DNA of 35,393 bases from Actinobacillus sp. Its GTDB lineage: Bacteria > Pseudomonadota > Gammaproteobacteria > Enterobacterales > Pasteurellaceae. The DNA is taken from the NCBI GenBank assembly GCA_020026155.1, contig JAHHQX010000017.1, positions 1 to 35,393 on the forward strand. The letters run 5' to 3'. A model generated the notes under the pieces. It saw only the letters and a list, made by a program, of their open reading frames with translations, was not told the DNA's origin and searched no databases. Made by a program: the position numbers and the translations under genes. Positions 7,945 to 14,646 of the stretch are shown here, one piece after another (the stretch's first letter is position 1; each line of letters starts with the position of its first letter).

Positions 7945-8802
7945 ATGCTTACACAGATTCTATTCTTTTCGCTTATTTTTGGCTGTTTTATTGTTGTTAT
8001 TATCTTTGCTATTGTGGCACGAAAAAAAATGCAAGGATATCGTGAGATTCTTGCTGGGATTCGACCAATGGAAGTTAAAGAAGATGATAACAAGAAAGGA
8101 AAACGTAAAGAACAAATTGAGCTTGAATTACTTATCATTAGTAATAATAAATTTCTGCGAGTATTGGGGTTAATTGATAAGAATTTAAAACTTAAATTAT
8201 TGTTTGCGGGTTTGGTTGTATTTATCACGTATGTTATTACGTCGGATACCAACCAAGGTGATGCATTGATGACATTTTTCATCGCGTTAATTGCATCAAT
8301 TGTATTGCCGGGGATGATTACGGGGATGGTTATTAATGCACGGGTTAAATCTATTATGGAGGATTTACCAGGTTTTATCGATTTAACCGCTGTGTGTGTA
8401 CAAACCGGGATGACCATTGATATGGCATTAAAACGTGTAGCAATTGATTTTAAAGTATTAAACCCTGATTTGACTTACGTAATGCTTCGTATTTTACGAA
8501 AAGCAGAATTAACATCACTAGTTGTCGCACTTGATGAATTATCTATTTCATTACCAACAAAAGAAATTCGTATGTTTACAACAGTAATGCAACAAAGTTT
8601 AAATTTTGGTTCTGCGATTTACGATCAATTAATTCAGTTATCTGCAGATATTCGTGAAATGCAATTACTCAGAATTGAAGAACATTTAGGAACATTATCA
8701 GCGAAGATGAGTATTCCACTTATTCTTTTCATCATGTTCCCGATTATTATCCTAATCTTAGCGCCAGGTTTCATGCGTGTATTTCCACAAATGGGCTTCT
8801 AA
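7945..8802 (+). CDS. tadC: TadC inner-membrane platform protein
   Basis: This 285-residue protein is the second GspF-like platform protein. The T2SF domain includes DLPGFIDLTAVCVQTGMTIDMALKRVA and the conserved ADIREMQLLRIEEHLGTLSAKMSIPL before the last hydrophobic segment (LILFIMFPIIILILAP). I take the ATG at 7945, right after the tadB stop, with GAAGAAGG about 10 nt upstream. An earlier GTG at 7915 would overlap tadB and lengthen the protein without family support. Membrane segments occur at the N terminus, at about residues 85-130 and at the C terminus. Confidence 0.93.
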   Translation: MLTQILFFSLIFGCFIVVIIFAIVARKKMQGYREILAGIRPMEVKEDDNKKGKRKEQIELELLIISNNKFLRVLGLIDKNLKLKLLFAGLVVFITYVITSDTNQGDALMTFFIALIASIVLPGMITGMVINARVKSIMEDLPGFIDLTAVCVQTGMTIDMALKRVAIDFKVLNPDLTYVMLRILRKAELTSLVVALDELSISLPTKEIRMFTTVMQQSLNFGSAIYDQLIQLSADIREMQLLRIEEHLGTLSAKMSIPLILFIMFPIIILILAPGFMRVFPQMGF

Positions 8803-8843
8803 GAATAGCATTAAAAATTTTCCAGGTTAGTAAGGATGAAATT

Positions 8844-9662
8844 ATGACGTTCAAAAAAGTATGTAAAAGTGCTCTCGTACTCAGTGTTATTTTAGGTTTA
8901 ACTGCTTGTGTTAGTAACCACCGTGGGAATAACGCATCGCAACGTTATACATTGAATAAAACAGCATTAAGCCCTGAAAAAATAGAGGTATCGGAAAAGC
9001 TTTATAATTCTACAGGAAACTATGCAAGCTTGGTATCGCTCTATCGAACAGTGCTAGAAAATACAAATAACAAAAAGTCTGAAACTTATAATGGATATCT
9101 CTATAAATTAGTCAAAGCCTATTTTGATGAAGGTGATTACACCTCAGCATTATTGTATGTAAAACCATTATTAACTAACCCACAATTTAGAGAAAGAGGA
9201 CTTCTTGTTCAATTGCGTTCGCTTGTACAACTTCAACAATACAACGAAGCATTAACAGTAGCTAAAACACTGATTAGTCAATATCCAAATAATGCACAGG
9301 CATATAATAGCCAAGGTATCGCTTATGCCCAGCTTGGTTATTTAAGAAAAGCCAGTCAAAGTTTTAATACAGCACGAACTTATTTTTTAAATGACACGAT
9401 TGCCTTAAATAATTTAGCGATGATTTCCATTTTAGAGGGTAATTATAGTAATGCGGTTCGTTTATTACTCCCACAATATTTAAATGGTCAACATGATCAA
9501 CGTTTACTTTATAACTTAGTTTTTGCTTTGGTAAAAAGTGGCGATATACCGTATGCCCAAAAAGTTATTGAACGTGAAAATATGAATACCAATCCTGATG
9601 AATTGATTAATGCGTTAAAAAATACTACGCGAACTTCAAATAACATCATGCCTACAATGTAG
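8844..9662 (+). CDS. tadD: TadD TPR lipoprotein
   Basis: This is a lipoprotein of 272 residues. The signal peptide ends in the lipobox LTAC, with Cys22 as the lipidated residue. Tetratricopeptide-like repeats follow: YNEALTVAKTLISQYPNNAQAYNSQ, AYAQLGYLRKASQSFNTA and NNLAMISILEGNYSNAVRLL. TadD is required for Flp pilus biogenesis and is compared with PilF/PilW pilotins that help the secretin assemble. AAGGA upstream supports the start. It is the last single-copy gene before the duplicated tadEFG cassettes. Confidence 0.93.
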   Translation: MTFKKVCKSALVLSVILGLTACVSNHRGNNASQRYTLNKTALSPEKIEVSEKLYNSTGNYASLVSLYRTVLENTNNKKSETYNGYLYKLVKAYFDEGDYTSALLYVKPLLTNPQFRERGLLVQLRSLVQLQQYNEALTVAKTLISQYPNNAQAYNSQGIAYAQLGYLRKASQSFNTARTYFLNDTIALNNLAMISILEGNYSNAVRLLLPQYLNGQHDQRLLYNLVFALVKSGDIPYAQKVIERENMNTNPDELINALKNTTRTSNNIMPTM

Positions 9663-9711
9663 GAAAGCATAAAATTTTTCGATAATTGAGGCGTTGAGCA
9701 GGAACAAGAAG

Positions 9712-10296
9712 ATGGTAGGAAATTTAACACAGCGATTCCGTCGATTCTTGAAACAAGATAAGGGCGATATGATGGTTGAGGTGGGCTTAACCATTGGCAT
9801 TTATTTTCTGATTATCTTCATGATTTTCGAACTAGGACGCATGGCAATCACCAATGCTTATTGGACATATGCCGTATCCGAGGGGGTACGCCTTACTCAA
9901 ACTACAGATTTGCACGATGAAGGCGGTGACTACCAAGATGCACTTCGTAGCAATATTTTAAAAAGTTATGACAGCATTGTCGGGCAAACGACAATGGGAT
10001 TATTTGCAGCCAATATTGATGGCTTGACCGTACATATTGATTATGCAAGAAATCTCGCGGATCTCGTTGATGCAGTTAAAAATAACAGAGGGAGTAGTTC
10101 ATCAGACTTTATTCATAATTGCTTAAAAGGTAAATCATGCAGTTATGATGCACCGCTTGCTCGTTATGTTATTTCTTACAAATATCACTTTATTGTGCCG
10201 ATTCCATTTATCAGCTCAACGGTGGAGCATTTATTTACTCGACAATTTTTCGTGGTACAAATTTATGAACGTTCATACTTTAATAAAGCTTCTTAA
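9712..10296 (+). CDS. tadE: TadE pseudopilin, copy 1
   Basis: This 194-residue minor pilin or pseudopilin of the Tad system has a short basic leader (MVG..TQRFRRFLKQDKG) and the cleavage site G18/DMMVEVGL, with Glu at +5 of the mature protein and a hydrophobic helix. TadV would process it, and with TadF and TadG it is thought to form the pilus tip or priming complex. The ATG at 9712 is preferred over an in-frame TTG at 9694 because copy 2 starts at the same residue. Protein copies 1 and 2 differ at residue 4 only (Asn versus Gln). The gene overlaps tadF by 32 nt. Confidence 0.94.
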   Translation: MVGNLTQRFRRFLKQDKGDMMVEVGLTIGIYFLIIFMIFELGRMAITNAYWTYAVSEGVRLTQTTDLHDEGGDYQDALRSNILKSYDSIVGQTTMGLFAANIDGLTVHIDYARNLADLVDAVKNNRGSSSSDFIHNCLKGKSCSYDAPLARYVISYKYHFIVPIPFISSTVEHLFTRQFFVVQIYERSYFNKAS

Positions 10297-10851
10297 GCCA
10301 GTAAGAAAATTTCTCCGCGATACAAAAGGGGCAGCCGCGATTGAATTTTTATTGACGGTGATGTTTTTAGTGTTGGTCCTCTTTTTTATGATGGATTTAG
10401 CAATTACGCGGGCGACAGTCGCACAATTAGACAATATTTCTTATTCGTTGGTAACTGTTTTGCGCGAACGTACTCAATTGTACCGTACGCCAGATGGGAA
10501 AAGTAAAGTAGAGGCTCTATCAGAATCAGAAGTGGCACCGTTAAAAATATTGGCGAAGGCGATGTATTACGGCAATCCAAATGATCCAAGACCACTTTAT
10601 TTAGTGATTCAATCATTGCAATTTGACCAAACGTCAGCGACAAAAGAACCCGTTGTTGATATGGCACTTTCCCAACCGATGGGGGACACCAAACAATGTG
10701 TTCCGACAACGAATTTATTAAATTTTCAAAATATTGCTCCACGAAGTGAGCAAAATGATGAGCGAACTATTCCGCTGTATCAGGTAACAGTTTGTGTACC
10801 CGCATACAGTGTTTTTAGATCATTGGTAGTAGGACCTGCCTATGCGAATGG
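9859..10851 (+). repeat. Direct repeat, left copy (993 bp, no differences seen)
   Basis: Read side by side, 9859-10851 matches 13594-14586 without a difference, at a fixed offset of 3,735 bp. It covers most of tadE and nearly all of tadF. Outside the tract the two cassettes differ by synonymous changes on both sides, which points to recent gene conversion. Confidence 0.92.
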
Positions 10852-10888
10852 TACATTGCGTTCTTCTTCTCTGGCAGTAGGACGGTAG
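10265..10888 (+). CDS. tadF: TadF pseudopilin, copy 1
   Basis: This 207-residue second pseudopilin has a leader rich in Lys/Arg (LLKPVRKFLRDTKG), the cleavage site G22/AAAIEFLLTV with Glu at +5, and then a hydrophobic segment (FLVLVLFFMMDLAI). The mature part has Cys residues (TKQCVPTT and QVTVCVP) that could form a periplasmic disulfide. I use the ATG at 10265, which lies inside tadE (32-nt overlap) in another frame and gives a normal pseudopilin leader; the upstream in-frame region to 10145 is just the tadE shadow. It lies 34 nt before tadG1, and its protein is identical to copy 2. Confidence 0.92.
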   Translation: MNVHTLIKLLKPVRKFLRDTKGAAAIEFLLTVMFLVLVLFFMMDLAITRATVAQLDNISYSLVTVLRERTQLYRTPDGKSKVEALSESEVAPLKILAKAMYYGNPNDPRPLYLVIQSLQFDQTSATKEPVVDMALSQPMGDTKQCVPTTNLLNFQNIAPRSEQNDERTIPLYQVTVCVPAYSVFRSLVVGPAYANGTLRSSSLAVGR

Positions 10889-10922
10889 TATTTTCCTTTA
10901 GGAGTGGAGTTAGGGGATTAGT

Positions 10923-13340
10923 ATGAGAAAACGCATTTTAAAAGAAAAACTAGCGAAATCTTTACTAACTAAAAAAATAGAAGAGTTTTATCACGACGAG
11001 TCTGGTGTTTACGGCATGATTACCATTTTGCTGTCAGCAGTCATTATTGGATACGTCACTTTTGTTGTGGATGGAACGGGGATCTTATTTGATAAGGTTC
11101 GGTTTACACAAGGGTTACAACAAGCTGGATTATTTTTAACGGCAGAAGATAACCGTTTCCGCGAAAATCAAAATATTGTGGGGGTAAATTCACAGCCCAA
11201 ATTACAACAAGTTTCGGAAGACATTCCGCCGATGCCAGCACCTTTTACTAAACAACCTCCGATATTTAATAACAAGGATTATGCAGGTAGAGAGGGGTAT
11301 GACGCGCATGGCTGGCCTATTTGGCTTTGTCCTGTAGATAGCGATTATGAATATTGTAAACAACAGTATGAGCAAATTTCCAAGCCTAAGTACTATCAAA
11401 AGAAAGGATGGCAGGCGTTTCAAAAATATTATACTGGAGATTACGGAAAGAGTTTACAGGACTATTTAGATGCGAAGGGGCAGTATGACAGTGCGGTAAA
11501 AGCACACGATCAAGCAGTTGCTGCTCACCACAGTTATCCGGCTTTTCAAGATCATGCAAAGAAAGTAGGCATTTCTCTGGATGGTTGTTCAGATAATGAT
11601 GTCGATTCAACGAATTATAAAAAATGTGATCTTGCATTTAGGCAGTATGGTCGAAATATCCAAATGATCACAAATATTGTGCGTAGCTATTATTTGCCTA
11701 CAAGCTATAAACATTATGCGAATGGGAATTTGAAGAATAACTATAACATTAAGGATGAGTTTTATTATCACTGTGACCATACTGTGAAAAATGGTGTAGT
11801 GACGAATGATATTGCTTGTATTGTTGATGGGGGATTTGAAAGACCGTCTTGGCTCTATTGGGGCGATACTTTTAAAAAAGACCATAAATTGTCTTTTAAT
11901 AAGACACAAAAAATAAGTGTTGATAATACGGTTTATATCGGAAAAACACGGGCGAATATTCCAGTAGATGTTGTATTTGTTAATGATTTTTCAGGATCTA
12001 TGAATCACTCTATATGTAAAGACACAACTTGTAATAAAAAAGATCCTGCAAATATAAAAATTACAATTTTGAGAAATGTGATTCAACAGATATCCAATGA
12101 GGTTCTTAAATCACCTACTGATCCGAGAGCGCCTAAAAATTATAACCGGATTGGTTTTGTTGATTTTGCCTATGGTGCGCAATTATTAGACAATCCTAAT
12201 CAATGTGTCTTGCCGTATAGATATGATAAATATCGTTTATCACATGAGCTTGTTCGAGGAAATAAAAAAGACTGCGCATATTTGGATAAAAGAATACAAA
12301 GCATTAAAACACGCTTACAAGATTACCCTACTTATTTAGCTACGTCATACGAAAATGAGTTAAAAGAGTTACAAATTAAGCAAAATCAAAAGTGTCGTTA
12401 CAAAGATACATATGGATATAAATTAAATTATTTTAATACTTTGCGCATGATAGAGGATTTAGATGGAAATCCGTTAGAAAATAATTTAAGTAATACATTT
12501 TTCCGCTTTAAGAAGCGTGCTCGTTGTTTGGGACAATATTATAAAGGTAAACGCTTAATAGATCCGCAACCAAGTACCACGCAGGCTTGGTTTTATGCGA
12601 ACCCAACTGATCTTAAAAATTTAAATAGTAAATTTGCGAGTATTAATCCTACTGGTTTCACGCTAGCCTCATCGGGATTAATAGTAGGTGCGAACTTATT
12701 AATGAATAAGAATCCAGAAACTGCACCAGAGAAAATTCAATCTAACACGAAACGGTTTATTGTAGTCCTTTCGGACGGTAATGATGAATACAATGCAAAA
12801 TATGATGATACAAAGGATCCTGATGAAAGCAAATTTATTGCTGGTGGTGGGCAATCTAGTACTCAATATAAACCAGATGAGATTCATTTTGAGCAAAGGA
12901 CAGGAAATGTACAGGATAAAGGGAACTATATTACTCGAACCTTAATGGATCCAACGAAGTATTTGAATCTAGGCTTAAAGCCTGATAATGAAAAAATTAA
13001 AGAAATTAACGATGAAGATGGTCAGGTAGTGACTAGAGTGGGGATTGATGGTATTTGTGCGCGAATTCGAAGTAGGCTAGATACTTATCTGGTGGATCAA
13101 GAAAAATATGGAAGATATCCCTCTCAAATAAGTTTTATTGCGATTGGATATGACCCATCTAAATCTAATAGACGTGATCAGCGAGAGCAGTACGAGGCTT
13201 GGATTAAGTGTGTAGGACATAAAAATTATTATGTTGCAAAAGATAAAGATGAATTAATTAATGCAATTCGTAGTGCCACTGGATTAAATGAAGAAGTAGG
13301 AAAAGTAACAGATAAACGACCTGTATTTCGCGATAAGTAG
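10923..13340 (+). CDS. tadG: TadG VWA-domain pilus protein, copy 1
   Basis: This 805-residue protein has an N-terminal cytoplasmic stretch (RKRILKEKLAKSLL), a YHDESGVYG segment and a membrane anchor at about residues 32-52. A helical insert follows (residues about 170-215), then a von Willebrand A domain with MIDAS motif D355-FSGS, RIGFVDFAYG, ASSGLIVGANLLM and FIVVLSDGND. TadG belongs to the minor-pilin group and is thought to sit at the Flp pilus tip, where a metal-dependent VWA domain could bind surfaces. It ends in TDKRPVFRDK without the long tail of TadG2. It is expressed from the first cassette, after a TAGGAG-type site. Substrate unknown. Confidence 0.9.
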   Translation: MRKRILKEKLAKSLLTKKIEEFYHDESGVYGMITILLSAVIIGYVTFVVDGTGILFDKVRFTQGLQQAGLFLTAEDNRFRENQNIVGVNSQPKLQQVSEDIPPMPAPFTKQPPIFNNKDYAGREGYDAHGWPIWLCPVDSDYEYCKQQYEQISKPKYYQKKGWQAFQKYYTGDYGKSLQDYLDAKGQYDSAVKAHDQAVAAHHSYPAFQDHAKKVGISLDGCSDNDVDSTNYKKCDLAFRQYGRNIQMITNIVRSYYLPTSYKHYANGNLKNNYNIKDEFYYHCDHTVKNGVVTNDIACIVDGGFERPSWLYWGDTFKKDHKLSFNKTQKISVDNTVYIGKTRANIPVDVVFVNDFSGSMNHSICKDTTCNKKDPANIKITILRNVIQQISNEVLKSPTDPRAPKNYNRIGFVDFAYGAQLLDNPNQCVLPYRYDKYRLSHELVRGNKKDCAYLDKRIQSIKTRLQDYPTYLATSYENELKELQIKQNQKCRYKDTYGYKLNYFNTLRMIEDLDGNPLENNLSNTFFRFKKRARCLGQYYKGKRLIDPQPSTTQAWFYANPTDLKNLNSKFASINPTGFTLASSGLIVGANLLMNKNPETAPEKIQSNTKRFIVVLSDGNDEYNAKYDDTKDPDESKFIAGGGQSSTQYKPDEIHFEQRTGNVQDKGNYITRTLMDPTKYLNLGLKPDNEKIKEINDEDGQVVTRVGIDGICARIRSRLDTYLVDQEKYGRYPSQISFIAIGYDPSKSNRRDQREQYEAWIKCVGHKNYYVAKDKDELINAIRSATGLNEEVGKVTDKRPVFRDK

Positions 13341-13446
13341 CGCGTTGCTTTAAATTATTTAATAGGAATAAATCATTGCTGATGATATGTGATGGAAAAG
13401 ATTAGTGATGAACTTAGTTAGTACACGCACATAAAGGGAAGAGAAG
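13341..13446 (+). other. Spacer between tadG1 and tadE2
   Basis: These 106 bp separate the two cassettes, the longest gap between genes in the tadV-tadG2 part of the locus. I see no terminator, so readthrough into cassette 2 is likely. No convincing promoter is visible. AAAGGGAAGAG at the end serves as the tadE2 ribosome site. The sequence differs from the region before tadE1. Confidence 0.5.
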
Positions 13447-14031
13447 ATGGTAGGACAGTTAACACAGCGATTCCGTCGATTCTTGAAACAAGATAAGGGA
13501 GATATGATGGTTGAGGTTGGCTTAACCATCGGCATTTATTTTCTGATTATCTTCATGATTTTCGAACTAGGACGTATGGCAATCACGAATGCCTATTGGA
13601 CATATGCCGTATCCGAGGGGGTACGCCTTACTCAAACTACAGATTTGCACGATGAAGGCGGTGACTACCAAGATGCACTTCGTAGCAATATTTTAAAAAG
13701 TTATGACAGCATTGTCGGGCAAACGACAATGGGATTATTTGCAGCCAATATTGATGGCTTGACCGTACATATTGATTATGCAAGAAATCTCGCGGATCTC
13801 GTTGATGCAGTTAAAAATAACAGAGGGAGTAGTTCATCAGACTTTATTCATAATTGCTTAAAAGGTAAATCATGCAGTTATGATGCACCGCTTGCTCGTT
13901 ATGTTATTTCTTACAAATATCACTTTATTGTGCCGATTCCATTTATCAGCTCAACGGTGGAGCATTTATTTACTCGACAATTTTTCGTGGTACAAATTTA
14001 TGAACGTTCATACTTTAATAAAGCTTCTTAA
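13447..14031 (+). CDS. tadE: TadE pseudopilin, copy 2
   Basis: This 194-residue protein matches copy 1 except at residue 4 (Gln for Asn). It has the same leader and G18/DMMVEV processing site. The first 147 bp carry several synonymous differences from copy 1; after that the genes are the same base for base. It opens the second tadEFG cassette and overlaps tadF2 by 32 nt. It should be processed by the same TadV and be interchangeable with copy 1, so any functional difference between the cassettes must come from tadG or from expression. Confidence 0.93.
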   Translation: MVGQLTQRFRRFLKQDKGDMMVEVGLTIGIYFLIIFMIFELGRMAITNAYWTYAVSEGVRLTQTTDLHDEGGDYQDALRSNILKSYDSIVGQTTMGLFAANIDGLTVHIDYARNLADLVDAVKNNRGSSSSDFIHNCLKGKSCSYDAPLARYVISYKYHFIVPIPFISSTVEHLFTRQFFVVQIYERSYFNKAS

Positions 14032-14586
14032 GCCAGTAAGAAAATTTCTCCGCGATACAAAAGGGGCAGCCGCGATTGAATTTTTATTGACGGTGATGTT
14101 TTTAGTGTTGGTCCTCTTTTTTATGATGGATTTAGCAATTACGCGGGCGACAGTCGCACAATTAGACAATATTTCTTATTCGTTGGTAACTGTTTTGCGC
14201 GAACGTACTCAATTGTACCGTACGCCAGATGGGAAAAGTAAAGTAGAGGCTCTATCAGAATCAGAAGTGGCACCGTTAAAAATATTGGCGAAGGCGATGT
14301 ATTACGGCAATCCAAATGATCCAAGACCACTTTATTTAGTGATTCAATCATTGCAATTTGACCAAACGTCAGCGACAAAAGAACCCGTTGTTGATATGGC
14401 ACTTTCCCAACCGATGGGGGACACCAAACAATGTGTTCCGACAACGAATTTATTAAATTTTCAAAATATTGCTCCACGAAGTGAGCAAAATGATGAGCGA
14501 ACTATTCCGCTGTATCAGGTAACAGTTTGTGTACCCGCATACAGTGTTTTTAGATCATTGGTAGTAGGACCTGCCTATGCGAATGG
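13594..14586 (+). repeat. Direct repeat, right copy (993 bp, no differences seen)
   Basis: This is the second copy of the 9859-10851 tract. Direct orientation means that recombination between the copies would remove 3,735 bp, including tadG1, and leave one intact tadE-tadF-tadG2 cassette. Confidence 0.92.
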
Positions 14587-14623
14587 AACATTACGTTCTT
14601 CTTCCCTTGCAGTTGGGCGTTAA
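14000..14623 (+). CDS. tadF: TadF pseudopilin, copy 2
   Basis: This 207-residue protein is identical to copy 1. At the DNA level it differs only in the last dozen codons (from 14587 on) and in the stop codon (TAA instead of TAG). It has the G22/AAAIEF processing site and the same putative disulfide. It starts within tadE2 and ends 23 nt before tadG2, which has its own AAAGGA ribosome site. Confidence 0.92.
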   Translation: MNVHTLIKLLKPVRKFLRDTKGAAAIEFLLTVMFLVLVLFFMMDLAITRATVAQLDNISYSLVTVLRERTQLYRTPDGKSKVEALSESEVAPLKILAKAMYYGNPNDPRPLYLVIQSLQFDQTSATKEPVVDMALSQPMGDTKQCVPTTNLLNFQNIAPRSEQNDERTIPLYQVTVCVPAYSVFRSLVVGPAYANGTLRSSSLAVGR

Positions 14624-14646
14624 TAATTTGCTAAAAGGATATTGAA

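Noticed and set aside
10145..10264. Longer TadF starting upstream inside tadE
   Set aside because: The extension is tadE sequence read in another frame; a start at 10265 gives a normal pseudopilin leader.
13341..13446. Independent promoter for the second cassette
   Set aside because: I found no -35/-10 pair of reasonable quality; readthrough from cassette 1 is the simpler reading.
9712..14623. tadEF duplication as a plain assembly artefact
   Set aside because: Both ends of the tract carry synonymous differences, the spacers differ, and the following tadG genes are clearly distinct, so two loci exist. The identical core could still hide local errors if only short reads were used.
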